A stretch of 64,000 nt of DNA from ENR-C587 sp942493235 (GTDB lineage: Bacteria; Bacteroidota; Ignavibacteria; Kapaibacteriales; UBA2268). A program made the position numbers and the translations under genes. Positions within the stretch are counted from its first letter, which is position 1, and the number at the start of each line of letters is the position of its first letter. The notes below the pieces were generated by a model. It worked only from the letters and a program-made list of their open reading frames with translations, was not told the DNA's origin and searched no databases. The DNA lies in NCBI GenBank assembly GCA_942493235.1, contig OW818676.1, positions 2,294,001 through 2,358,000 on the forward strand, given 5' to 3'. This document shows, one piece after another, positions 36,654 through 44,170 of this stretch.

Positions 36654-39437
36654 ATGGCATTAAGCTGGAATGAAATTAAAGACAGAGCTTTAAATTTCTC
36701 AAAGGAATGGGCAGATACTTCTAATGAAGAAGCCGATGCAAAACCATTTTTAGTAGAGTTTTTTAATGTGTTTGGTATTAGTAGTAAGAGAGTTGGCACC
36801 TTCGAGCATCGAGTAAAAAAATTAGACGAAAGAGACGGTTATATTGATTTGCTCTGGAAAGGTACGATTTTAATTGAGATGAAAAGTAAAGGCAAAAACC
36901 TTGACAAAGCCTATCAACAAGCTATTGACTATACTCACGGACTAAAACAGCATGAATTACCGAAATATATACTTGTTTCGGATTTTGAAAACTTTAGGCT
37001 GTATGACCTTGATTCCCATCCTTCGGAGGGGTGTCCGCAGGACGGGGTGGCTTTTATCCAATTTAAACTTAATGACTTTGTAAATAATGTTCAGCATTTT
37101 GGTTATATATTGGGTTACCAAAAGAAAGTTTATAAAGAGCAAGACCCCGCAAATATTAAAGCCGCCGAGTTAATGGGTAAACTTCACGATAGACTTAAAG
37201 AAATCGGCTATACCGGGCACCCATTAGAGGTTTATTTGGTGCGAATTCTGTTTCTTATGTTTTCAGAAGATACTACTATTTTCAATAAACAACAATTTCA
37301 AGATTATATAGAGCAGAGAACTAACGAAGACGGTAGCGACCTTGCCCCCAGATTGCAAGAACTTTTTCAGGTGCTAAACACTCCAAAAGATAAGCGATTT
37401 AAAAATCTTGACGAGCAACTTGCCGATTTCCCATACATAAATGGAAAACTGTTTGAAGAAATATTGCCGATGGCAAGTTTTGATAGTAAAATGCGACAAG
37501 CCCTATTAGACTGCTGTTATATAGACTGGAGCAAAATCTCGCCCGCTATATTCGGCTCTATGTTTCAAAGTGTGATGAACCCGACCGAACGTAGAAATCT
37601 GGGAGCACATTACACAAGCGAAACCAATATATTAAAACTTATCAAACCGCTATTTTTAGACGAGCTGTGGAAAGAATTTGAAAGTATAAAAGATAATAAA
37701 AACAAACTACCCGAATTTCATAAAAAATTAAGTTTACTCAAATTTCTTGACCCTGCTTGCGGTTGTGGTAACTTCCTTGTAATTACTTATAGGGAATTGC
37801 GTTTGCTGGAAATTGAAATATTAAGAGCATTAAATAAATCAGGGCAGACAGTAATTGACGTTAGAGAAATTATTTTGCTCGACGTAGATATGATGTTCGG
37901 TATAGAGTATGAAGAATTCCCTGCACGCATAGCCGAAGTAGCTATGTGGCTAATTGACCACCAAATGAATATGCTAATTAGTAATGAGTTCGGTCAATAC
38001 TTTGTTCGTTTACCTTTAAATAAAACTGCAAAAATTGTTCATGGCAACGCTTTACAGATTGATTGGGAAACTATAGTTTCTAAAAACGAGCTTTCTTATA
38101 TTCTGGGAAATCCGCCATTTGTAGGTTCAAGAATAATGAGCAAAGAACAAAAAGAATCACTTATTAGAGTATTTGATAGTTCAAAAAGTGTTGGAGATTT
38201 AGACTATGTAACCGGTTGGTATATAAAAGCAACCAAATACATTCAAGAAACGATAATTAAAGTTGCTTTTGTTTCAACCAACTCAATAGTACAAGGATTG
38301 CAAACGAGCATTCTTTGGGGGCAAATGCTTTATAAATACGGTATTAAAATCCATTTTGCTCACCGAACTTTTAAATGGAGCAACGAAGCCAGAGGAAATG
38401 CGGCAGTTTATTGTGTTATAATTGGATTTGCCAACTACGACACAAATAATAAGAGCATTTTTGAATATGAAGATATTAAGGGAGAAGCCCAAGAAATAAA
38501 GGTAAAAAACATTAATCCATACCTTTTAGAAGGTAAAGACGTATTAATTGACAGACAGCAAAATCCAATATGCAATATTCCTGAAATGTGTTTTGGTAAT
38601 ATGCCCGCTGATGGCGGAGAGCTTCTATTTACTACAGCTGAAATGTATGCTTTTATTGCAAAAGAACCAAACTCAAATATTTATTTCAGAAGGTTTGTAG
38701 GCTCCCAAGAATACATAAATAACATTGAACGTTGGTGCTTGTGGTTGCAAAATATTGAACCAAGTGAACTCAAAAAAATGAAATATGTTTTAGAGAGAGT
38801 TCAAAATGTAAAAGCAATTAGAGAAAAATCTTCTAGACCACAGCTTGCAAACATACCTCATTTATTTGCACAAATAACTCAACCTAAAGGCCTTGACTAC
38901 ATTATTATTCCAAGTGTTTCTTCTGAAAGAAGAAAATTCATTCCAATAGGTTTTGAAACAGCAAATGTTATAGCAAGTAATCTTTGTCTAATAGTTCCCA
39001 AAGCAACAATCTATCACTTCGGTATTTTAACTTCTACTATGCATATGGCTTGGGTAAAATATGTATGCGGTCGATTAGAAAGTCGCTTTAGATATTCAAA
39101 AGATATTGTTTACAACAATTATCCTTGGCCCGAAAATCCAAGCGAAAAGCAAATAAAGGGCATAGAAGAAAAGGCACAAAAAGTATTAGATGCAAGATTG
39201 CAATTTCCGAATAGTTCGCTTGCGGATTTATACGACCCATTAACTATGCCACCGGTATTAGTAAAAGCACATAATGAGTTAGATAGGGCAGTTGATTTGG
39301 CATACCGCCCTCAGCCGTTTACAAGCGAAGCAAACAGGATGGTTTTCTTATTTGAACTATACGAGAAATACACGGCAGACCTTTTTACAACAGTAAAGCC
39401 GAAAAAGCCCAGAAAGGCGAAAATCCAAGATAAATAA
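36654..39437 (+). CDS. MmeI-like type IIG restriction-modification enzyme
   Basis: 927 aa, close to the 919 aa of MmeI. The N-terminal nuclease motif is D65-x9-E75-x-K77 (DLLWKG...IEMKSK), the exact spacing of the MmeI site. The gamma-type adenine methyltransferase core follows: motif I DPACGCGNFL (about residue 366) and motif IV NPPF (about 485). The remaining part is a target-recognition region ending near YPWPENPSEKQ. The enzyme should both methylate adenine and cut DNA at a fixed distance, from one polypeptide; its recognition site is not predictable by eye. The C-terminus is Lys-rich. No partner genes are needed. It sits at the left edge of the repeat island, consistent with acquired defence. 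Confidence 0.92.
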   Translation: MALSWNEIKDRALNFSKEWADTSNEEADAKPFLVEFFNVFGISSKRVGTFEHRVKKLDERDGYIDLLWKGTILIEMKSKGKNLDKAYQQAIDYTHGLKQHELPKYILVSDFENFRLYDLDSHPSEGCPQDGVAFIQFKLNDFVNNVQHFGYILGYQKKVYKEQDPANIKAAELMGKLHDRLKEIGYTGHPLEVYLVRILFLMFSEDTTIFNKQQFQDYIEQRTNEDGSDLAPRLQELFQVLNTPKDKRFKNLDEQLADFPYINGKLFEEILPMASFDSKMRQALLDCCYIDWSKISPAIFGSMFQSVMNPTERRNLGAHYTSETNILKLIKPLFLDELWKEFESIKDNKNKLPEFHKKLSLLKFLDPACGCGNFLVITYRELRLLEIEILRALNKSGQTVIDVREIILLDVDMMFGIEYEEFPARIAEVAMWLIDHQMNMLISNEFGQYFVRLPLNKTAKIVHGNALQIDWETIVSKNELSYILGNPPFVGSRIMSKEQKESLIRVFDSSKSVGDLDYVTGWYIKATKYIQETIIKVAFVSTNSIVQGLQTSILWGQMLYKYGIKIHFAHRTFKWSNEARGNAAVYCVIIGFANYDTNNKSIFEYEDIKGEAQEIKVKNINPYLLEGKDVLIDRQQNPICNIPEMCFGNMPADGGELLFTTAEMYAFIAKEPNSNIYFRRFVGSQEYINNIERWCLWLQNIEPSELKKMKYVLERVQNVKAIREKSSRPQLANIPHLFAQITQPKGLDYIIIPSVSSERRKFIPIGFETANVIASNLCLIVPKATIYHFGILTSTMHMAWVKYVCGRLESRFRYSKDIVYNNYPWPENPSEKQIKGIEEKAQKVLDARLQFPNSSLADLYDPLTMPPVLVKAHNELDRAVDLAYRPQPFTSEANRMVFLFELYEKYTADLFTTVKPKKPRKAKIQDK

Positions 39438-39448
39438 TAAGCATAAAT

Positions 39449-39500
39449 AACGCTGTTTTTAAAACATATTATTTCTTGCAACTCCGTTAGGAGTTAGTTG
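39449..39500 (+). repeat. Left fragment of hairpin repeat (R3 family) next to the DUF559 island
   Basis: AACGCTGTTTTTAAAACATA then ATTATTTCTTGCAACTCCGT reads in reverse orientation to the tandem array at 44171-44829, spanning a unit junction. Its last 28 bp (39468-39495) recur exactly at 41072-41099 on the far side of the island. Confidence 0.75.
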
Positions 39501-39521
39501 ACTTTGAATAAAAGAGATTTC

Positions 39522-39537
39522 TAATGGACATTTTGGG
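39522..39537 (+). repeat. 16-bp word, first island copy
   Basis: TAATGGACATTTTGGG, repeated at 40822-40837 and 41056-41071. The following 50 bp also match the region before array 3 (40838-40885), up to the first GAAACACACC. Confidence 0.75.
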
Positions 39538-39607
39538 ATAAAATTCCCACCTGTAAACAAAATACTATCCGAAAGAAACACACCCATTTACCATCAACAT
39601 GATAGTA

Positions 39608-39892
39608 AAAGAAACACACCCCCTAACCCCCTCTTGATAGAGGGGGAAGAGGAAAAGAGACTAATAATAATCCTAATTTATATAGAGTGGGAATAAGACA
39701 AAGAATATAAAAATACCCCCCTTTTAATGTAAGGGGAAGAGGAAATAAAATCCCCTCTAAAAAGAGGGTGCAGAAGAAATATAACCCTCTCTAAAAAGAG
39801 GGTACAGAAGAAATAAAATCCCACTCTAAAAAGATGGGGTAGAAGAATTAAAATCTCCCTCTATTAAGAGGGGGTTAGGGGGTGTGTTTCTT
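39608..39892. repeat. C/G-rich inverted-repeat array 1
   Basis: About 285 bp. The left end AAAGAAACACACCCCCTAAC...CTCTTGATAGAGGGGG and the right end CTATTAAGAGGGGGTTAGGG...TGTGTTTCTT are inverted repeats of about 38 bp. Inside are short palindromes (CCCTCTAAAAAGAGGG) spaced by TGCAGAAGAAATAAAAT-like linkers of about 17 nt, plus one copy of the 45-bp unit of array 2. It has no coding content. The flanks CAACATGATAGTA (left) and AAAACAAATTAAATA (right) also flank array 2. Confidence 0.85.
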
Positions 39893-39972
39893 AAAACAAA
39901 TTAAATATAATAAAATTTCAAATATCTCGTCGAAAATTTGTATATCATCAATAATAACCGTATAGTGTAAAT

Positions 39973-40350
39973 ATGAAAGTATATTATAATGCAGCACTGA
40001 AAGAATATGCCCGCATATTAAGAAATAATATGACAAATGCAGAAAAAGCAACATGGCGAATGCTTAAAGGAAAGCAACTAAAAGGATATGACTTTCATAG
40101 ACAGAAACCTATAGGTAATTATATCGCGGATTTCTATTGCTACGACTTAAGATTGGTAATAGAAATTGATGGCATAACTCATTTAGATAAAGAAGTTCAG
40201 AAGCGAGATAAATTAAAAGAAAATTATATTAATTCGATAGGATTAAATATATTACGTTTTACAGATGATATAGTATTGGGAAATTGTAATATAGTTGAAC
40301 GTCAGATATTGGATTATATAGAAAGTTATCAGAAAGAACATATCACTTGA
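39973..40350 (+). CDS. DUF559 (VSR-like) endonuclease-fold protein
   Basis: 125 aa, DUF559 family, related to very-short-patch-repair endonucleases of the PD-(D/E)XK fold. The N-terminal LRNNMTNAEKATWRMLKGKQ and GYDFHRQKPIGNYIADFYCY, then the acidic LVIEIDGITH (IEIDG), are the family signature, with the catalytic-type Asp of YIADFYC and Glu of IEIDG. It is bounded on both sides by related inverted-repeat arrays (39608-39892 and 40368-40661); its stop is 17 nt before array 2. Family members are often seen next to such repeats, so it may act on them. Its function is not established. Confidence 0.9.
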   Translation: MKVYYNAALKEYARILRNNMTNAEKATWRMLKGKQLKGYDFHRQKPIGNYIADFYCYDLRLVIEIDGITHLDKEVQKRDKLKENYINSIGLNILRFTDDIVLGNCNIVERQILDYIESYQKEHIT

Positions 40351-40367
40351 CCCTCAACATGATAGTA

Positions 40368-40661
40368 AAAGAAACACACCCTAACCCCCTCTTAATAGAG
40401 GGGGAAGAAGAAAAGAAACTAATAATAATCCTAATTTACATGAAGGGGGAAGAAGAAAAGAAACTAATAATAATCCTAATTTACATGAAGGGGGAAGAAG
40501 AAAAGAAACTAATAATAATCCTAATTTACATGAAGGAGGAAGAGGAAAAAGAAACCTCCTCTAAAAAGATAGTGCAGAAGAAAAATCATCCCTCTCTAAA
40601 AAGAGGGTGCAGAAGAAATATAACCCCCTCTAAAAAGAGGGGGTATGGGGGGGTGTATATT
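40368..40661. repeat. C/G-rich inverted-repeat array 2
   Basis: About 294 bp, the right-hand partner of array 1 around the DUF559 gene. The left end AAAGAAACACACCCTAACCC...TAATAGAGGGGG and the right end CCCCCTCTAAAAAGAGGGGG...GTGTATATT form the inverted termini. It includes the 45-bp tandem repeat and short CCCTCTAAAAAGAGGG palindromes. The 11 nt before the left end (CATGATAGTA) and the 15 nt after the right end match array 1. Confidence 0.85.
40400..40541 (+). repeat. 45-bp tandem repeat inside array 2
   Basis: Three full copies at 40400, 40445 and 40490 plus a partial at 40535. Each is GGGGGAAGAAGAAAAGAAAC then TAATAATAATCCTAATTTAC. Array 1 has one copy. Confidence 0.85.
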
Positions 40662-40871
40662 AAAACAAATTAAATAAAAGTATTATAGCTTACATTAATT
40701 GCATGTTTTTGTATAAATATTTAAGAATATAATGGACATATCTTTGAATAATTAAAATTGAAGATAATTGAAAACTGTTCTTAGGTTATCAAATTTATTA
40801 TTTACATAATCATTAATTTGCTAATGGACATTTTGGGATAAAATTCCCTCCTGTAAACAAAATATTATCCT
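40662..40871. other. Spacer between arrays 2 and 3
   Basis: 210 nt of AT-rich sequence. It contains a full TAATGGACATTTTGGG at 40822 and a partial TAATGGACAT at 40733. No gene. Confidence 0.6.
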
Positions 40872-41010
40872 AAAGAAACACACCCCCTAACCCCCTCTTA
40901 ATAGAGGGGGTAGAAGAAAAAGAAACTGTTTTAATCCCAGTTTAAAAAGAGGGTGGTTAGAAGAAATAAAATCCCCCTCTATTAAGAGGGGGCTAGGGGG
41001 TGTGTATCTT
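40872..41010. repeat. C/G-rich inverted-repeat array 3 (solo)
   Basis: 139 bp, the shortest array. The ends AAAGAAACACACCCCCTAAC and CTAGGGGGTGTGTATCTT form the inverted termini, and one CCCAGTTTAAAAAGAGGG-like unit lies inside. No nuclease gene is attached. It is preceded by the same 50-bp leader as array 1 and followed by a 16-bp TAATGGACATTTTGGG. Confidence 0.85.
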
Positions 41011-41071
41011 AAAACAAATTAAATATAAGTAGTATAGCTACATTATTACTTTTGCTAATGGACATTTTGGG

Positions 41072-41192
41072 ATTATTTCTTGCAACTCCGTTAGGAGTTG
41101 AATATCGGTAATAGCAATTCTCTCGACAGTCCCCCTAAAAAGAAAATGAGTGGGTGCAAAACTATGTTACCGATGTTAAAAAGCAAACGCTG
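41072..41192 (-). repeat. Single hairpin repeat (R3) unit, right flank of the island
   Basis: Reverse-complement copy of the unit in the 44.2-kb array: TTGCAACTCCGTTAGGAGTT, then ATATCGGTAATAGCA, CTCTCGACAG, GAAAATGAGTGGG and TTACCGATGTTAAA. The first 28 bp repeat the end of the fragment at 39468-39495. Confidence 0.8.
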
Positions 41193-41268
41193 TATTAGCA
41201 AATTAAAATTTCAAGTATTGAGATTTAATTTCATTTCTATATTCCCCCAGCCGGACTTAAATAAATAT

Positions 41269-41322
41269 TTTGGTAATTTTCCAAAAAAAAACTATATTTA
41301 CGTTTCGTTAATTAGCTAAATG
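41269..41322 (+). promoter_or_regulatory. Promoter and ArsR-type operator of the metal-resistance outer-membrane gene
   Basis: Promoter TTTG at 41269-41272, 20 nt, TATATTTA at 41293-41300 (one mismatch in the last base). Overlapping its -7 box is a 26-bp motif at 41297-41322 (TTTACGTTTCG, TTAATTAGCTAAATG) with imperfect dyad symmetry TTTCGTTAA/TTAGCTAAA. The same motif precedes arsR at 42262-42287 (23 of 26 identical), so it is very probably the ArsR operator. Repressor bound here would block RNA polymerase. Confidence 0.75.
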
Positions 41323-41340
41323 TAGAAATAGAGAAAAGAA

Positions 41341-42246
41341 ATGAAATATTTATCTATATTAGTATTGTTTTTATATTCATATATAGCTTATTCCCAATGC
41401 TCGTGTATGGGTGGAGCAGCAATTGGAGGGATCAGCCCTTTAGTTGGTACTGCAAATGTAGGTTTATTAAAAAGCAGCAATTTAAGGATACTCACCTATT
41501 ATTCGAATACTTACGGAGATACATATTATTCTGCTGATTCTGAAACCTTAAAAGGAATTGTTCAGGAATTCAGAAATTCAAACCTTACTTTAAATATTGG
41601 CTATGGATTAAACGATGAGTTAACCGCAGAAGCCGAATTAGGATATTTTATAAATAAGAGGCAGACACTGCCGACATATATATTAAGTGCAAGCGGTTTA
41701 TCTCACATTAGTTTTATGCTCAAGTATAATATTTTAAGATTTATAAAAAAACAGATTGAATGGACAGCCGGAGCCGGGCTAAGAGTTCCATTCCCCTATA
41801 ATGATAATCAACCAGTACATCTGAGACCATCTACCGGAGCTTACTCTCTGCTATTTCAATCATTTTTGCATAAAGGATATAGAGAAATCGGGTTGCATTT
41901 AATATTATCAAATCGAATAGAGAATAATTTTGAAAATGCTCAAGAATATAAATACGGATTGGCTTTAGTAAATTCATTATTTGTATCTCAAAATATTTAT
42001 GAAAATCTAAACGGTATTGTCGAATTACGTAGCGAGTACCGTACTAAAGATAAAACCAAAGGAATTGAAATTCCAAATAGCGGAGGAAATAGCGTAGTAG
42101 TCTCCCCACAATTAAATTATTCTATCTCTGACTTCGGGATTTCTGCCATTTTTGATATTCCGGTGTATAAATATTATAATGGTTCTCAACTAACAAATGC
42201 TTATACTTTTGGATTAGCATTATCTTGGCAAAGCAAATTGTTTTAA
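41341..42246 (+). CDS. Outer-membrane barrel protein with N-terminal CSC motif
   Basis: 301 aa. The signal peptide ends near YIAYSQ; the mature protein begins CSCMGGAA, which could be metal-binding or a lipid anchor (Q|C is not a canonical lipobox). The rest alternates amphipathic strands (LTLNIGYGLNDELTAEAELGYFIN, GAGLRVPFPYN) ending in SWQSKLF. It is the first gene of the arsenic-type cluster and shares the ArsR-type operator with arsR, so it is regulated by the same metal or metalloid signal. The likely role is outer-membrane passage or binding of the metalloid; this is inference. Confidence 0.75.
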   Translation: MKYLSILVLFLYSYIAYSQCSCMGGAAIGGISPLVGTANVGLLKSSNLRILTYYSNTYGDTYYSADSETLKGIVQEFRNSNLTLNIGYGLNDELTAEAELGYFINKRQTLPTYILSASGLSHISFMLKYNILRFIKKQIEWTAGAGLRVPFPYNDNQPVHLRPSTGAYSLLFQSFLHKGYREIGLHLILSNRIENNFENAQEYKYGLALVNSLFVSQNIYENLNGIVELRSEYRTKDKTKGIEIPNSGGNSVVVSPQLNYSISDFGISAIFDIPVYKYYNGSQLTNAYTFGLALSWQSKLF

Positions 42247-42261
42247 AATAATATTGATAAT

Positions 42262-42287
42262 TTTACGTTTCGATGATTAGCTAAATG
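42262..42287 (+). promoter_or_regulatory. ArsR-type operator upstream of arsR
   Basis: TTTACGTTTCG then ATGATTAGCTAAATG, 24 nt before the arsR ATG. It overlaps a -7-like TAATTTTA (42258-42265). It differs from the 41297 copy at only three central bases. Its position implies autoregulation. Confidence 0.75.
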
Positions 42288-42310
42288 ATTAAATGTTATA
42301 GGAAATATAA

Positions 42311-42652
42311 ATGAGAGAAAAAGTAGAGATATTTAAAGTATTATCTGAATTAAATAGAGTACGAATCTTAATGATGCTATTGAATAAGTCGCTATGTGTT
42401 TGCGAAATTACAAATATACTACAGCTTTCAACGGCTACTGTGTCTAACCATTTATCATATCTAAGGGATAATGGGTTTATTATAGATACTAAAGATGGTA
42501 AATGGATAAATTACAAAATCATTGATAATACTGACGACACAATAGTCAATACTGTTCTGGAATTATTACCTAAGTGGTTTGCTGATGAAGATATAATAAA
42601 AGACGACATTGAAAAAGTGAAATCAGTTGACAGACATGTTTTAAAAAGATAA
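42311..42652 (+). CDS. arsR: ArsR/SmtB-family repressor
   Basis: 113 aa winged-helix metalloregulator. The DNA-reading helix is TATVSNHLSYLRDNGFI. Two cysteines in SLCVCEITN (C29, C31) match the alpha-3 metalloid site (ELCVCEL) of classical As(III)-sensing ArsR. It should repress until arsenite or antimonite binds, when the cysteines pull the helix from DNA. The two operator copies (41297, 42262) are its probable targets. It is the second gene of the cluster and is followed 30 nt later by the thioredoxin lipoprotein. Confidence 0.92.
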   Translation: MREKVEIFKVLSELNRVRILMMLLNKSLCVCEITNILQLSTATVSNHLSYLRDNGFIIDTKDGKWINYKIIDNTDDTIVNTVLELLPKWFADEDIIKDDIEKVKSVDRHVLKR

Positions 42653-42682
42653 TTACATAGATAAAAATTGAAAATTCCAAAT

Positions 42683-43072
42683 ATGAAAACAAAAAAAAAT
42701 ATAATATTTTTGATTACTCTGAGCTTTTTAGTTATATCATGTACAGGTAATTCATCAAGCAATATTGATGTTGATAGTAATGACAAAGCTATAATAAAAT
42801 TTTTAGAGCTTGGTGCCGAATCATGTCATGATTGCATTGAGATGCAACCGGTTATGGACTCTATACGCAAAAAATATGGTGAGCAAATTGATGTAATATT
42901 CATTGACTTATTTAAAAATTACTCTTATATAGAAAAATACAATGTTGAAGTTATGCCTACGCAGGTGTTTTTAGACTCGAATGATGTTGAAATTCACAGA
43001 CATCAGGGGTTCTACTCTGAAGACAGCATACATATTTTTCTAAATTCTCAAGGCTTGACTAAAATATATTAA
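42683..43072 (+). CDS. Thioredoxin-fold lipoprotein 1
   Basis: 129 aa from ATG 42683; the upstream in-frame TTG was not chosen. The lipobox is FLVISC (Cys20), placing it in the envelope. The thioredoxin-like domain follows with an ESCHDC motif (C48-H-D-C51), the VMPTQVFLD cis-Pro region, and HQGFYSEDSIHIFL. It is a paralogue of the lipoprotein at 45528. It presumably exchanges electrons with the CcdA-like protein at 45918, to reduce a periplasmic target. The link to metalloid handling is from context. Confidence 0.85.
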   Translation: MKTKKNIIFLITLSFLVISCTGNSSSNIDVDSNDKAIIKFLELGAESCHDCIEMQPVMDSIRKKYGEQIDVIFIDLFKNYSYIEKYNVEVMPTQVFLDSNDVEIHRHQGFYSEDSIHIFLNSQGLTKIY

Positions 43073-43093
43073 CGATTTATTTAAAAGGTAAAT

Positions 43094-44140
43094 ATGGAAA
43101 ACAATAATTCAAATATTAAAAAAAGATTAGATAGTAAATATTATATTTACGCATTGCTTTTGCCAATGTGGGTATTGGTTTATTTAAACTTACAGAACTT
43201 CTCAGATTTTATTGTCGATACTGTGTTTAAAATGCAAAAGGGCGAACACTTAACCGAAGCAATACGATTCTTCATATTTGAAGTTCCTAAGGTGCTATTA
43301 TTACTTACTCTTATTGTATTCGGTGTCGGGATTATCCGTTCATACTTTTCTCCAGAAAAAACCAAAAAAATGCTAGAGGGCAAACCTCTTTTTGTAGGCA
43401 ATGTTATGGCAGCATCATTGGGAATAGTAACCCCGTTCTGCTCTTGCTCGGCTATCCCATTATTCCTTGGATTTGTAGAAGCAGGGATACCAATAGGAGT
43501 TACATTTTCCTTTTTAATTGCCGCACCGATGATTAATGAAGTAGCCATTGTATTGTTATTCGGATTATTCGGTTGGCAGACCGCACTAATTTATGTAAGT
43601 TCAGGTTTAATTATCGCGATATTCTCCGGCTGGGCGATTGGAAAGCTTAAAATGGAAAAATATGTTCAGGATTGGGTATATCAAACCAAAGCCGGTCAGA
43701 ATGTATTAGCAGATATAAAAATGAAAATCAGCGATAGAATAGATGCCGGTTTTGAAGCTGTTAAGGAAATCGTATCTAAAGTATGGATATATATATTAGT
43801 CGGTATAGCTGTCGGGGCTGGGGCTCATGGATATATCCCACAGGATTATATGGCTGAGCTAATGGGACGAGATGTATGGTATAGCGTACCACTTGCTGTA
43901 TTAATCGGTATTCCGCTTTATTCAAATGCGGCAGGAATAGTACCCATAGTGCAGGTTCTGTTTGCTAAGGGTGCGGCATTGGGGACAAGCCTTGCTTTTA
44001 TGATGGCAGTAATCGGATTATCTCTACCCGAACTAATCATCTTGAAAAAAGTATTAAAGATGCCATTGATTATTGCTTTCGTTGGGGTAGTCGGTGGTGG
44101 TATAATCACAGTAGGCTATTTGTTTAATTCTATATTTTAA
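43094..44140 (+). CDS. Permease of the ArsP/SO_0444 (DUF318) family
   Basis: 348 aa with about eight membrane helices. The conserved TPFCSCSAIPLFLGFVEAG (C116, C118) and the second-half PLYSNAAGIVPIVQ with SLPELIILKKVL are the family signatures. Relatives are described as organoarsenical (ArsP) or Cu/Zn (SO_0444) efflux permeases; the cysteine pair is thought to handle the ligand. Here the ArsR, ArsF, ArsE and ArsG neighbours favour an arsenical. It is the last gene before the hairpin array, which separates it from arsF by 725 bp. Confidence 0.86.
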   Translation: MENNNSNIKKRLDSKYYIYALLLPMWVLVYLNLQNFSDFIVDTVFKMQKGEHLTEAIRFFIFEVPKVLLLLTLIVFGVGIIRSYFSPEKTKKMLEGKPLFVGNVMAASLGIVTPFCSCSAIPLFLGFVEAGIPIGVTFSFLIAAPMINEVAIVLLFGLFGWQTALIYVSSGLIIAIFSGWAIGKLKMEKYVQDWVYQTKAGQNVLADIKMKISDRIDAGFEAVKEIVSKVWIYILVGIAVGAGAHGYIPQDYMAELMGRDVWYSVPLAVLIGIPLYSNAAGIVPIVQVLFAKGAALGTSLAFMMAVIGLSLPELIILKKVLKMPLIIAFVGVVGGGIITVGYLFNSIF

Positions 44141-44170
44141 TAGTGTGTGCTTTTTAGTAATCTGAAAAAA

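Noticed and set aside
40347..40673. A 108-aa ORF running through array 2
   Set aside because: It is the translation of the 45-bp repeat (a multiple of three), has no own start context, and the DNA is shared with non-coding copies.
39608..41010. The arrays as a CRISPR locus
   Set aside because: Repeats are palindromes separated by ~17-nt conserved linkers, not unique spacers of about 30 nt, and there are no cas genes.
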